From Streptomyces sp. NBC_00249 (GTDB lineage Bacteria; Actinomycetota; Actinomycetes; Streptomycetales; Streptomycetaceae), in NCBI RefSeq assembly GCF_026342355.1, contig NZ_JAPEMV010000004.1, forward strand, positions 656,001 through 720,000: DNA of 64,000 bases, in the 5' to 3' direction. Shown here piece by piece: positions 35,381 to 43,702 of this stretch (positions are counted from its first letter, which is position 1; each line of letters opens with the position of its first letter). The notes under the pieces are model-generated. The model saw only the letters and a list, made by a program, of their open reading frames with translations, did not search any database and was not told where the DNA came from. The position numbers were made by a program, and so were the translations under genes.

Positions 35381-37705
35381 ATGTCCATTTCCAGTTCTGA
35401 CCGTTCCGTCATGCCCGAGAACGACTCCAACGAGATCGTCGACGCCGAGACCCTTGCGGTCACCGAGGCCATGGAGGCCATCGAGGCGGAGGAGATCATC
35501 GAGGCCCTTGAGGCCGATGTGACCGCCGAGGCCGACGAGGCTGACGTGAACGACGAAGACGCCGCCGACGCGGAGCCCACGATCACCTTCGGCGACCTCG
35601 GTCTGCCCGAGGGCGTCGTGCGCAAGCTCGCGCAGAACGGCGTCACCAGCCCCTTCCCGATCCAGGCCGCGACCATCCCGGACGCCCTGGCCGGCAAGGA
35701 CATCCTCGGCCGCGGCCGCACCGGCTCCGGCAAGACCCTCTCCTTCGGTCTGCCCACCCTGGCCCGCCTGGCCGGTGGCCACACCGAGAAGAAGAAGCCC
35801 CGCGCGATCATCCTGACGCCGACGCGTGAGCTCGCGATGCAGGTCGCGGACGCCCTCCAGCCTTACGGCGACGTCCTCGGCCTGAAGATGAAGGTCGTCT
35901 GCGGCGGTACCTCCATGGGCAACCAGATCTACGCCCTGGAGCGCGGTGTCGACGTCCTCGTCGCCACCCCCGGCCGTCTGCGCGACATCATCAACCGCGG
36001 CGCCTGCTCCCTGGAGAACGTCGAGGTCGCCGTCCTCGACGAGGCCGACCAGATGGCCGACCTGGGCTTCCTGCCCGAGGTCACCGAGCTGCTCGACCAG
36101 ATCCCCGGCGGCGGCCAGCGCATGCTCTTCTCCGCCACCATGGAGAACGAGATCGGCACCCTGGTCAAGCGCTACCTGACGAACCCCGTCACGCACGAGG
36201 TCGACAGCGCCCAGGGCAACGTCACGACCATGACGCACCACGTCCTCGTCGTGAAGCCGAAGGACAAGGCGCCGGTCACGGCCGCCATCGCCGCCCGCAA
36301 GGGCCGCACCATCATCTTCGTCCGCACCCAGCTGGGCGCCGACCGCATCGCCGAGCAGCTCATCGAGGCCGGCGTGAAGGCCGACGCGCTGCACGGCGGC
36401 ATGACGCAGGGTGCCCGCACCCGCGTCCTCGCGGACTTCAAGGACGGCTACGTCAACGCGCTCGTCGCGACCGACGTCGCCGCCCGCGGCATCCACGTCG
36501 ACGGCATCGACCTGGTCCTGAACGTGGACCCGGCCGGCGACCACAAGGACTACCTGCACCGCTCGGGCCGCACCGCCCGCGCCGGCAAGTCCGGTGTCGT
36601 CGTGTCGCTGGCGCTCCCGCACCAGCGCCGCCAGATCTTCCGCCTGATGGAGGACGCGGGCGTCGACGCCTCGCGCCACATCGTCCAGGGCGTCGGCGCC
36701 TTCGACCCCGAGGTCGCCGAGATCACCGGTGCCCGTTCGCTGACCCAGGTCCAGGCCGACTCCGCGAACAACGCCGCCAAGCAGGCCGAGCGCGAGGTCG
36801 CCGACCTCACCAAGCAGCTCGAGCGCCTGTCGCGCCGCGCCGTGGAGCTGCGCGAGGAGGCCGACCGCCTCGTCGCCCGCTCCGCCCGTGAGCGCGGCGA
36901 GGACCCGGAGGCCGCTGTCGCCGAGGTGGCCGAGGCCGCCGAGGCCGAGGTCGCGGCTGCTGCCGCCGCCGCTGCCGCCGAACTGGCCGCGCAGGAGCGC
37001 CGCGAGGAGCAGCGCGCCCAGCGCGACGACCGCGGCAACTTCGAGCGTCGCGACAACCGCGGTGGTGACCGCGACAACCGCGGCGGCGACCGTGGCGGCT
37101 TCCGCCGTGACGACCGCGGCGACCGTGGTGGCCGTCCGTCCGGTGGCTTCAACCGCGATGACCGTGGTGGCGACCGTGGTGGCTTCCGCCGCGACGACCG
37201 TCCGTCGGGTGGCTTCCGTTCCGGTGGCGACCGTCCGTCCGGTGGTGGCTTCCGTCGTGACGACCGTCCGTCCGGTGGCTTCAACCGTGACGACCGTGGT
37301 GGCGACCGTGGTGGCTTCCGCCGCGACGACCGTCCGTCGGGTGGTTTCCGTTCCGGTGGCGACCGTCCGTCCGGTGGTGGCTTCCGTCGTGACGACCGTC
37401 CGTCCGGTGGCTTCAACCGCGATGACCGTGGTGGCGACCGTGGTGGCTTCCGCCGCGACGACCGTCCGTCGGGTGGCTTCCGTTCCGGTGGCGACCGTCC
37501 GTCCGGTGGTGGCTTCCGTCGTGACGACCGCCCCTCCGGCGGCTTCAACCGTGACGACCGTCCCTCCGGCGGCGGCTTCCGTTCCGCCGGCGCGGGCGAC
37601 CGCCCGTACGGCCGCCGCGACGACAACCGCCCCTCCGGCTCCGGTTCGACCGGTTCCTTCGGCGGCCGTCGTGACGACAAGCCCCGCTGGAAGCGCAACG
37701 GCTGA
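35381..37705 (+). CDS. DEAD-box RNA helicase with RGG-type C-terminal repeats
   Basis: A 774-residue helicase. An acidic N-terminus of about 65 residues precedes the core: TFGDLGLPEGVVRKLAQNG with the Q motif, Walker A GRTGSGKTLSF near residue 113, PTRELAMQ, DEADQMADLGF near 220, SATMENE, and HRSGRTARAG. An Ala/Glu-rich coiled region links to a C-terminal RGG/RDD domain (about 551-774) built from repeats of NRDDRGGDRGGFRRDD and RPSGGFRSGGD, which should bind RNA. It likely unwinds structured mRNA or rRNA, as cold-shock helicases do. ATG 35381 is preceded by GGAAGG at a long distance; ATG 35411 is an alternative. Confidence 0.93.
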   Translation: MSISSSDRSVMPENDSNEIVDAETLAVTEAMEAIEAEEIIEALEADVTAEADEADVNDEDAADAEPTITFGDLGLPEGVVRKLAQNGVTSPFPIQAATIPDALAGKDILGRGRTGSGKTLSFGLPTLARLAGGHTEKKKPRAIILTPTRELAMQVADALQPYGDVLGLKMKVVCGGTSMGNQIYALERGVDVLVATPGRLRDIINRGACSLENVEVAVLDEADQMADLGFLPEVTELLDQIPGGGQRMLFSATMENEIGTLVKRYLTNPVTHEVDSAQGNVTTMTHHVLVVKPKDKAPVTAAIAARKGRTIIFVRTQLGADRIAEQLIEAGVKADALHGGMTQGARTRVLADFKDGYVNALVATDVAARGIHVDGIDLVLNVDPAGDHKDYLHRSGRTARAGKSGVVVSLALPHQRRQIFRLMEDAGVDASRHIVQGVGAFDPEVAEITGARSLTQVQADSANNAAKQAEREVADLTKQLERLSRRAVELREEADRLVARSARERGEDPEAAVAEVAEAAEAEVAAAAAAAAAELAAQERREEQRAQRDDRGNFERRDNRGGDRDNRGGDRGGFRRDDRGDRGGRPSGGFNRDDRGGDRGGFRRDDRPSGGFRSGGDRPSGGGFRRDDRPSGGFNRDDRGGDRGGFRRDDRPSGGFRSGGDRPSGGGFRRDDRPSGGFNRDDRGGDRGGFRRDDRPSGGFRSGGDRPSGGGFRRDDRPSGGFNRDDRPSGGGFRSAGAGDRPYGRRDDNRPSGSGSTGSFGGRRDDKPRWKRNG
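37141..37536 (+). repeat. Three tandem 132-bp repeats within the DEAD-box helicase gene
   Basis: Units begin at 37141, 37273 and 37405, each 132 bp (44 codons), nearly identical at the DNA level; a partial fourth begins at 37537. They encode GGFNRDDRGGDRGG... and RPSGG...RDDRPS. GGT and CGT codons are frequent here although the genome otherwise favours GGC and CGC. Confidence 0.93.
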
Positions 37706-37729
37706 CGCCTGAGCGCCGTCTGACGCGGA

Positions 37730-37767
37730 CTCGGCCCCCACAGCACTCCGGTGCGGTGGGGGCCGAG
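37730..37767 (+). terminator. Terminator after the DEAD-box helicase gene
   Basis: CTCGGCCCCCAC and its exact complement around a 14-nt loop, 25 nt after the stop codon. Confidence 0.82.
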
Positions 37768-37900
37768 CCCGTTTCCGGCCTGTTTCACCCGGCGTTCACC
37801 CCGCGCACGGCGGTTGGCGGGAAACCGCCCGGGCCACACCCGGCGATACCCGATCGGTCATGAGCCCCTCTCCGGCTATGCTCTGGGGTGAGCACGTGGA

Positions 37901-37973
37901 GGGCCATTAGCTCAATTGGCAGAGCAGCGGACTTTTAATCCGTTGGTTGTCGGTTCGAGTCCGACATGGCCTA
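37901..37973 (+). tRNA. tRNA-Lys(TTT)
   Basis: GGGCCATTAGCTCAATTGGC start, anticodon loop CTTTTAA, T-arm GTCGGTTCGAGTCCGAC, acceptor end ATGGCCT with a terminal G-U pair, discriminator A. CCA is not encoded. Confidence 0.97.
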
Positions 37974-38275
37974 CCGCACGCGGGCCCGGGGGACCTCCTC
38001 CTGACCTGTGCTTCAGCGCCCCTTCCGGCTTCGGCCGGGAGGGGCGCTCTGCTGCCCGCCCGAGGGCGCCCGTGGCTGGATGTGGTGCCGTGACGGCCGT
38101 GGGGGCGGCTACGGGCCCACGGAGCCCCACGGAGCCCCATGAGCGGCCGTCCTGGCCGGGTTTGGCCGCGGGGGAGGACGGCGGACCGCGGAGCGGGCGG
38201 CGTCCGGACCGGGCGCGCGAAGCGAGTGCCGCCGTACCATTCATGTAGTTCGTACCAGTCCGTTCGGGAGTGTCC
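37974..38275. other. tRNA-Lys to XRE gene intergenic region
   Basis: About 300 bp. It holds the tRNA-Lys terminator (38015-38048), then G-rich sequence with the short direct repeat CACGGAGCCC twice near 38118-38140. CCATTCATGTAGTTCGTACC at 38237-38256 is a less GC-rich stretch 20 bp before the gene and may include its promoter. No gene seen. Confidence 0.6.
38015..38048 (+). terminator. Terminator after tRNA-Lys
   Basis: AGCGCCCCTTCCGGC, TTCG loop, complement with one G-U pair, about 40 nt after the tRNA. Confidence 0.85.
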
Positions 38276-39061
38276 GTGAGTGCTTCGCCCCTTGCGTCCA
38301 TGGCGCTTCCCGATCTCCTGCGGGCGTGGCGGGCCGAGGCGGGCGTCAAGCTCCGGCGGGACAGGCCGCTTCCGCAGACGGAGGTCGCCCAGCGGATGGG
38401 CGTCAGCGAACGCTGGTACCGGGGACTGGAGAACGGCGTGGCCGTCTCCCTCACGCCGGAGGTGCTGCGCAGGCTCGCGGACGCGCTGGAACTCGGACCG
38501 GACGAGCGGATGGCCCTGCACGGCAAGGCGCTGGGCGGTGCGGCCCTGGTCGCGCCGGAATCGATGGCCGACCCCATACCGGCGCTCAGCCGGCTCATCG
38601 CGGCGCAGCGGAACCTGCCGGCGTACCTCACCGACCACGCCTGGAACATCCGCGGCTACAACGGCCTGATGGCGGACTGGTTCCCGTGGGTCACCGAGCC
38701 CGGCGCCAATCTGATGCGCTGGGCGCTGACCACCGAGGAGGCGCGCGCGCAGCTGGGCGACTGGCGCGGGCACGCCGAGGTGTACCTGGCCCTGCTGCGG
38801 TTCGCGCTGGTCGGGCATCCCGAGGACCGGGAGCTGGGGGACCTGCTGGAGGAGACCCTGCGGGATCCGGAGACCCGGCAGGTGTGGGACCGGGGGCCGC
38901 GGGTGGTGGCCTACCGGCAGGGACACCGCTACCGGCTGTCCCTGCCGCACGTTTCCCCGGGAGAGCTGGTCGTCACCTCCCAGGTCCTGGTCCCCGCGTA
39001 CCACCAGAGCATCCGCTGCGTCGTTCTGGTCCCCGTGGACGACGCGACGTCCGTGCTCTGA
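38276..39061 (+). CDS. XRE-family regulator with MmyB-like ligand domain
   Basis: A 261-residue regulator. Residues about 12-75 form a helix-turn-helix: ALPDLLRAWRAEAGVKL, PQTEVAQRMGVSERWYRGLENG, LTPEVLRRLADALELGPDERMAL. The C-terminal 170 residues are the MmyB-like domain (LPAYLTDHAWNIRGYNGLMADWFPWV, NLMRWALTTEEARAQLGDW), a PAS-like fold reported to bind fatty acids in related proteins. The start is GTG 38276 with GGGAG 5 nt upstream; GTG 38270 is in frame but has no RBS. Members usually regulate a neighbouring oxidoreductase; none is adjacent here, so the target is unknown. Confidence 0.87.
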   Translation: MSASPLASMALPDLLRAWRAEAGVKLRRDRPLPQTEVAQRMGVSERWYRGLENGVAVSLTPEVLRRLADALELGPDERMALHGKALGGAALVAPESMADPIPALSRLIAAQRNLPAYLTDHAWNIRGYNGLMADWFPWVTEPGANLMRWALTTEEARAQLGDWRGHAEVYLALLRFALVGHPEDRELGDLLEETLRDPETRQVWDRGPRVVAYRQGHRYRLSLPHVSPGELVVTSQVLVPAYHQSIRCVVLVPVDDATSVL

Positions 39062-39562
39062 AATCCCCGCGCCCCCCGGCGCCCGTTCCCCCTGTGTTCC
39101 CCCTGAGCCTCGCGGCCCCGGTCCCGGCCCCTTCCCCCGTGGAGGAGCCGGTGCCGTCACTCTGGCATGCGGTCATCTGCGTGTACAGAGGCAAACATTT
39201 GCCGGATTCGATGAATGGGCGCATTCATGGGGACCGGTGGAAACGCGCCGGTGAAGGGTCTTCACGAGTCATCTGTGCGGCAATTTCTTGCCGGTTGACG
39301 GAGGCGTGGCCGGATGTCAATGTCGTGCCTGTTCCGTTGTGTGCTGTTCCGTTTCGGAAACGGCAGGCAACCCGGGGCGGGGCATTCGTGGATCCCCCGC
39401 GGCCTGCGCCCCGACGGCGCGGGAGGCCCGGCCCTACCGGCCGAGCCTCCCGCCGCCGCCGTCTTTCAGGGCCCTGACCTGCGGTGATGTGGGTCCATGG
39501 GTGGGGCGGGGCGGTAATTGGCGGAGGCCGTCCCCCGGATGACGTAGAGTTGTGTTTACCGA
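39062..39562. other. Intergenic region before tRNA-fMet
   Basis: About 500 bp without a believable gene. Bases 39180-39370 are lower in GC (TTTGCCGGATTCGATG, GTCAATGTCGTGCCTG), and a strong hairpin lies at 39419-39453. The last 60 bp should hold the tRNA-fMet promoter (GTAGAGTTGTGTTTACC). Confidence 0.6.
39419..39453. terminator. Hairpin terminator upstream of tRNA-fMet
   Basis: GCGGGAGGCCCGGCC, CTACC loop, complement with one mismatch. It is 358 nt after the XRE gene, so it may end a long 3' UTR or an unannotated transcript. Confidence 0.7.
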
Positions 39563-39636
39563 CGCGGGGTGGAGCAGCTCGGTAGCTCGCTGGGCTCATA
39601 ACCCAGAGGTCGCAGGTTCAAATCCTGTCCCCGCTA
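39563..39636 (+). tRNA. Initiator tRNA-fMet(CAT)
   Basis: CGCGGGGTGGAGCAGCTCGG start, anticodon loop CTCATAA flanked by three G-C pairs (GGG/CCC), and an unpaired first base (C1 against T72), both initiator hallmarks. T-arm GCAGGTTCAAATCCTGT. Discriminator A. Confidence 0.96.
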
Positions 39637-39642
39637 CTCAGT

Positions 39643-39679
39643 ACGAAGGCCCGGTTCCCTTGTGGAACCGGGCCTTCGT
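39643..39679 (+). terminator. Terminator after tRNA-fMet
   Basis: ACGAAGGCCCGGTTCC, 5-nt loop, exact complement, 6 nt after the tRNA, followed by CGTCGTTTCC. Confidence 0.88.
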
Positions 39680-39806
39680 CGTTTCCGTTGTCCCTTCTGC
39701 GGGGCCGAGGGCGCCGTCACTCGATCGGCCCGGCCGGGTCGCCGTACGACGGCCCGTGCCGCCAGCCTTGAGGGGGCGAGGCGGGACCGGGCGGCAGGAG
39801 AGCAGC

Positions 39807-40976
39807 GTGGTGGGGCTGGGCCGGCAGGGAAACGGCGCGAGCACGCCCGGTGGCGGTGCGGCCCGGCGGGTGGTGCGGATCCTTCCGGTACTGCTGATCC
39901 TCCTCGGCTTCGTCTTCGACGTGCTCACCCCGCCCAGCTTCACCGGTTCCCCCTTCTTCTCCGCCGCGCCGCTGATCGCGGCCCCGCTCTTCACGTTCCG
40001 GCTGACCGCGCTGACCGGGGTCGCCGCCTCGCTCGCGGTCGTGGCGCTGCACTTCCACAACGGCACCAGCTGGAAGGCGGAGGCCCTGACCGAGCTGGTG
40101 ACCGTGCTCACCGTGTCCGGGCTGGCCCTGCTCATCAACCGGGTCGTGCGGCGCAGCGGCGAGCGGCTCGCCTCGGCGCGGGAGATCGCCGAGGCCGCCC
40201 AGCGGGCCGTGCTGCCGACCCCGGCCGAGCGGATCGCGGGGCTGGAGGTCTCCGCCCGGTACGAGGCCGCGCAGGCCGACGCGTCCATCGGCGGGGACCT
40301 CTACGCCGTCCAGGAGACCCCGTACGGGGTGCGGCTCGCGGTGGGCGACGTACGGGGCAAGGGGCTGGGGGCGGTGGAGGCCGTCGCCGTGGTGCTGGGT
40401 GCCTTCCGGGAGGCCGCGGAGACCGAGCCGACCCTGGAGGGGCTGGCGCGGCGGCTGGAGCGCGCGCTGGCCCGTGAGGGCGTCCGGCGGGACAGTCTGG
40501 ACGCGGTGGAGGGGTTCACCACCTGCGTACTCGGTGAGATCCCCGCCGGGGCCCAGGTGTTGCGGCTCGTCAACCGGGGACACCCCGAACCCCTGCTGCT
40601 GTACGCGGACGGTGGCCTGGCGGTGCTCGCCCCGGCCGAGCCCGCGCTGCCGCTGGGCCTGGGCGAGCTGTCGGCCGGGACGGCGGACCGGGTCGGGGAG
40701 TGGGCCTTTCCGGCGGGCAGCACCCTGCTGCTGTTCACGGACGGGCTCACCGAGGCCCGGGACACCGCCGGGGCCTTCTACGATCCGGCCGCCCGGCTGC
40801 GCGGGCGGGTCTTCCCCGGGCCGGACGGGCTGCTCGACGCGCTCAGCACCGACGTGCGCCGGCACACGGGCGGCGGGGCGACCGACGACATGGCGCTGCT
40901 GGCGGTGGGCCGGCCGGGGGAGGGGCAGCCGGAGCGGCGCCGGACGGTGCCGGTGGTCCGGCGTGACGGTCTGTAG
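39807..40976 (+). CDS. Membrane-bound PP2C (SpoIIE/RsbU-type) phosphatase
   Basis: A 389-residue phosphatase. The N-terminal 110 residues have three or four membrane helices (RILPVLLILLGFVFDVLTPP, FSAAPLIAAPLFTF, GVAASLAVVALHF, LVTVLTVSGLALLI). A short coiled linker (RRSGERLASAREIAEAAQRAVLP) leads to the PP2C domain with SIGGDLYAVQ, VGDVRGKGLGAVEAV, LLFTDGLTEARD and ATDDMALLAVG, which supply the metal-binding aspartates. Such enzymes dephosphorylate anti-anti-sigma factors; streptomycetes have dozens of them and the partner is not in this window. The start is GTG 39807, preceded by AGGAGA at 5-nt spacing. Confidence 0.92.
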   Translation: MVGLGRQGNGASTPGGGAARRVVRILPVLLILLGFVFDVLTPPSFTGSPFFSAAPLIAAPLFTFRLTALTGVAASLAVVALHFHNGTSWKAEALTELVTVLTVSGLALLINRVVRRSGERLASAREIAEAAQRAVLPTPAERIAGLEVSARYEAAQADASIGGDLYAVQETPYGVRLAVGDVRGKGLGAVEAVAVVLGAFREAAETEPTLEGLARRLERALAREGVRRDSLDAVEGFTTCVLGEIPAGAQVLRLVNRGHPEPLLLYADGGLAVLAPAEPALPLGLGELSAGTADRVGEWAFPAGSTLLLFTDGLTEARDTAGAFYDPAARLRGRVFPGPDGLLDALSTDVRRHTGGGATDDMALLAVGRPGEGQPERRRTVPVVRRDGL

Positions 40977-41257
40977 CGCAGGAGGCGCTCTCCGCAAGGG
41001 GATTGACGGGCCGTCATTTTGCCACTGTGGCTGAAGTGATGCGTGGGTGGGCAGGTATTTGCCCGAGTTGGTGGCATGGTGAGGTCAATGTCCAGGCCAA
41101 GGCTGTTCGGTGGGTGGCCGATTGGCGTTAACGATCAGTCGCAACAGCTTGGAATCACTCCCCCGCGTCTATTACCGTTCGATAACGCAGCGCGGTCGTC
41201 CCAGCCGTCGCAAGAGACGGCGCCGTGCGCGTTCCCGCTCATGAGGAGTGTGCCCCG
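40977..41257. other. Upstream region of the M23 peptidase gene
   Basis: 281 bp with no gene. It contains GCGTTAACGATC near 41126 and TTACCGTTCGATAACG near 41172, two related inverted sequences that could be operator sites, and TTGACG near 41003. I compared it by eye with the c-di-AMP (ydaO) riboswitch found before some streptomycete wall-hydrolase genes and did not find that pattern. Confidence 0.45.
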
Positions 41258-42319
41258 GTGGCCTCCAACTCGCCTGCCCACGAAGGCATCGACGTCCAGG
41301 AGACGCCCACCGCCGGAGCCTGGGGAGAGTGGAACCCCACCGAGGACTCCGCCCGCCCCCCGCGCGGCAAGCACCGCGTCCTCAAGCCGCGCGGCGGACT
41401 CGCCCGCAGCTCGACCGTGCTCGGCGTCGGCGTGATCGCGGCGGTCGGCGCGGGCGGCATCGCCACCGCGCAGGACCGGCCCCAGGTCGCGATATCCATG
41501 CCCTCGCTCCCCGACCTGCTCGGCGGCGGACACGACTCCGACGGCGCCTCGCGCACCGCCGGCGTCCCGCAGCAGGCCGCCGCGCAGGCGGAGCAGGCCC
41601 AGGTGGCGGAGCAGGCCCAGGCCGACGCGGGCGAGGCGCTGCGCAACCGGATCCTCCAGCAGGCCGAGTCCCAGCAGGACGTCACCGACGCCCAGGCGCG
41701 GGCCGAAGCCCAGCGGGCCGCGAGCGAAGCCGCCGCCCAGGAGGCCCGCAGCCAGAAGGAAGCCGCCGACAAGGAGGCCGAGGCGGTCCGCGCCGCCGCC
41801 GAGAAGGCCGCCGCCGAGAAGGCCGCCGCGGACAAGGAAGCCGCGGAGAAGGCTGCCGCCGAGCAGGCCGAGACCAAGGCCGCGGCGGGCGGCGGAGCCG
41901 GGTCCGGGTCCGGGAAGTCGACGGGCGGGTACTCCCTGCCGACCTCCGCCTACACCCTCACCTCGCACTACGGCGACTCCGGCTCCATGTGGTCCTCCGG
42001 CTACCACACGGGCCTCGACTTCGCGGCGCCCACCGGGACCCCGGTCAAGGCCGTCGGCGCGGGCCAGATCATCTCCGCCGGCTACTCCGGCGCCTACGGC
42101 TACCGGATCGTCCTCCAGCTGGAGGACGGCACCCAGGTCTGGTACTGCCACCTCTCCTCGATGTCCGTGACCTCCGGTTCCGTCGGCGCGGGCGAGACAA
42201 TCGGCCGGGTCGGGGCCACCGGCAACGTCACCGGAGCCCACCTCCACCTGGAGGTGCGCAAGGGCGGCTCGACGGTCGACCCGCTGGCGTGGCTCAACTC
42301 CAAGGGCCTCAGCGTCTAG
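41258..42319 (+). CDS. M23-family (LytM) peptidoglycan endopeptidase
   Basis: A 353-residue exported wall hydrolase. After a basic cytoplasmic head (GKHRVLKPRGGLARSS), a membrane segment/signal (residues about 52-71, TVLGVGVIAAVGAGGIATA) leads outside. A long Ala/Glu/Gln coiled coil (about 105-215) precedes a Gly/Ser linker and the M23 domain: SGYHTGLDFAAPTG near residue 247 with the zinc ligands His and Asp, VWYCHLSSM, and GAHLHLEVRKGG near 327. It cleaves peptide cross-links in peptidoglycan. GTG 41258 follows ATGAGGAG. The 3' end overlaps the convergent prsW gene by 11 bp. Confidence 0.92.
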   Translation: MASNSPAHEGIDVQETPTAGAWGEWNPTEDSARPPRGKHRVLKPRGGLARSSTVLGVGVIAAVGAGGIATAQDRPQVAISMPSLPDLLGGGHDSDGASRTAGVPQQAAAQAEQAQVAEQAQADAGEALRNRILQQAESQQDVTDAQARAEAQRAASEAAAQEARSQKEAADKEAEAVRAAAEKAAAEKAAADKEAAEKAAAEQAETKAAAGGGAGSGSGKSTGGYSLPTSAYTLTSHYGDSGSMWSSGYHTGLDFAAPTGTPVKAVGAGQIISAGYSGAYGYRIVLQLEDGTQVWYCHLSSMSVTSGSVGAGETIGRVGATGNVTGAHLHLEVRKGGSTVDPLAWLNSKGLSV

Positions 42320-43658
42320 AGGCCGACAGGGCCGGCCGCCTGGGCGCCGGGACGGGCGCCGGTACCGGGACCGGTACGGGTACGGGTGCCGCTGCCGGTG
42401 CCTGGAGCGGTACGGGTGCCCGGAGCGGTGCGGTGGCCGCCGGTACGGGGGCCGGGGTCGGGGTGCCGAAGCGCTGGGGCAGGAGTTCCTCCATGACCGC
42501 GGCCCGGGCCAGTGCCGGTGCGGCCGTCGCCCGGCGCAGCCAGAGCGCGCGCAGCAACTCCCGCTCCCGCGCGGTGAAGTCCGGCCCCAGGGACGGGCCC
42601 GCCCGGCGGGCCTGGCGGCGCAGCAGGGCCAGGGCGGCGGCGTCCGCCGCGTACCGGGACACCGCGCGGGCGGCGGGACGGCCCCCCGTGCGGCGGGCCA
42701 GGGCGCGCGCCAGTGACCGGGCCGGCATCGAAGCCAGGGCCGGCACCTCCGCCGGACCGAGCCAGCCCGCGCGGGCGTACACCGCCAGCTCGGCGGCGAC
42801 GGCCCGCAGCCGGTGGCGCCGCATCCGCACGGCGAGCCACAGCAGCAGCCCGAACGCCGGGACCATCACGCAGCCGTAGACCAGGTAGAACCCGTACTCC
42901 CCGAAATGCGAGGAACCGTTCCACAGGGCGTGCGCGCCCATGGCGAGTCCCAGACCCAGCAGCGGCAGCGCCGTCCTGCGCGCGCGGCGGGTGCTGAGAG
43001 CGGCCGCGCCGAAGCCGAGGCCGGTGAGCACCGTGAAGAGCGGGTGCGCGAACGGCGACAGCACGACCCGTACGAAGAAGGTCGCCGCCGTCACCGAGTC
43101 CAGCACCCCGGTCCCGTCGGCGAGGTCCTCCTCGAAGGCGTTGCCCAGGTAGAGGATGTTCTCGGTGAAGGCGAAGCCGGTGGCGGTGAACCCGGCGACC
43201 ACGAAACCGTCGGCGGGGCCGGTGAACTGCCGTCTTCGGAAGAGGAACACGAGCAGCAGCGCCGCCGCCTTGACGGTCTCCTCCACGAACGGGGCGATCG
43301 CCACCGAGCCGAGCTGATCCGCGGCCGAGGGATCGGTGGTGGCCTCGGATATCCACTCCGTGGCGAAGCTGTTGGCCAGTATCGCGATCAACGCGGCGGT
43401 GCACGCCCCCCAGCCGAAGCAGAAGAACAGCTGCCGCCACGGGGCCGGCGCGGCCCGGCCGAGCCACCGGAAGGCCGCCATCAGGGGCGGCACCGGCAGC
43501 ACGGCCAGGCCGAGGCCTACGAAGAACCCGGCGGTGCCGGTCTGCTCCCGTACGAGTTCCAGGATCGCGATCCCGGTGGCGGTGAGCAGAGCGACGAGCA
43601 CGCACGCACGGGCCGGGCCCGGCAGGCGTGCGAGCACACGGGTGAGCGCTCGGTACAC
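42309..43658 (-). CDS. PrsW-family intramembrane metalloprotease
   Basis: A 449-residue polytopic membrane protein of the PrsW (protease responsible for activating sigma-W) family. Conserved sites: APFVEETVKAAALL (EExxK motif), FTATGFAFTENILYLG (E-N), LSPFAHPLFTVLTGLG (His) and GLAMGAHALWNGSSH (His). About nine helices. The C-terminal 130 residues are soluble and end in Pro/Val/Ala repeats (APVPVPVPVPAPVPAPRR), not part of the protease. PrsW proteins cut anti-sigma factors at site 1, but no anti-sigma gene is adjacent. The start GTG 43658 has TAGGGT 6 nt upstream, a leaderless layout. Confidence 0.92.
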   Translation of the reverse strand: MYRALTRVLARLPGPARACVLVALLTATGIAILELVREQTGTAGFFVGLGLAVLPVPPLMAAFRWLGRAAPAPWRQLFFCFGWGACTAALIAILANSFATEWISEATTDPSAADQLGSVAIAPFVEETVKAAALLLVFLFRRRQFTGPADGFVVAGFTATGFAFTENILYLGNAFEEDLADGTGVLDSVTAATFFVRVVLSPFAHPLFTVLTGLGFGAAALSTRRARRTALPLLGLGLAMGAHALWNGSSHFGEYGFYLVYGCVMVPAFGLLLWLAVRMRRHRLRAVAAELAVYARAGWLGPAEVPALASMPARSLARALARRTGGRPAARAVSRYAADAAALALLRRQARRAGPSLGPDFTARERELLRALWLRRATAAPALARAAVMEELLPQRFGTPTPAPVPAATAPLRAPVPLQAPAAAPVPVPVPVPAPVPAPRRPALSASRR

Positions 43659-43670
43659 ATGATGACCCTA
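43659..43670 (-). promoter_or_regulatory. Putative prsW -10 element, leaderless arrangement
   Basis: On the minus strand TAGGGT (43665-43670) is followed by CATCAT and the GTG start. No Shine-Dalgarno sequence fits between. Confidence 0.45.
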
Positions 43671-43702
43671 CCGAGCGGGTCGGACACTCGGAGTGACGTT
43701 CG

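Noticed and set aside
37141..37536. Regularly spaced repeats suggesting a CRISPR array
   Set aside because: The units are contiguous 132-bp tandem copies in frame with the helicase and encode an RGG-type tail; there are no unique spacers.
34661..37741. Long frame antisense to the DEAD-box gene rich in Thr/Val repeats
   Set aside because: It mirrors the RGG repeats of the real gene; no domain, no start context.
40977..41257. c-di-AMP (ydaO) riboswitch before the M23 peptidase gene
   Set aside because: Such switches precede some Streptomyces wall hydrolases, but the conserved paired blocks are not recognisable here by eye.
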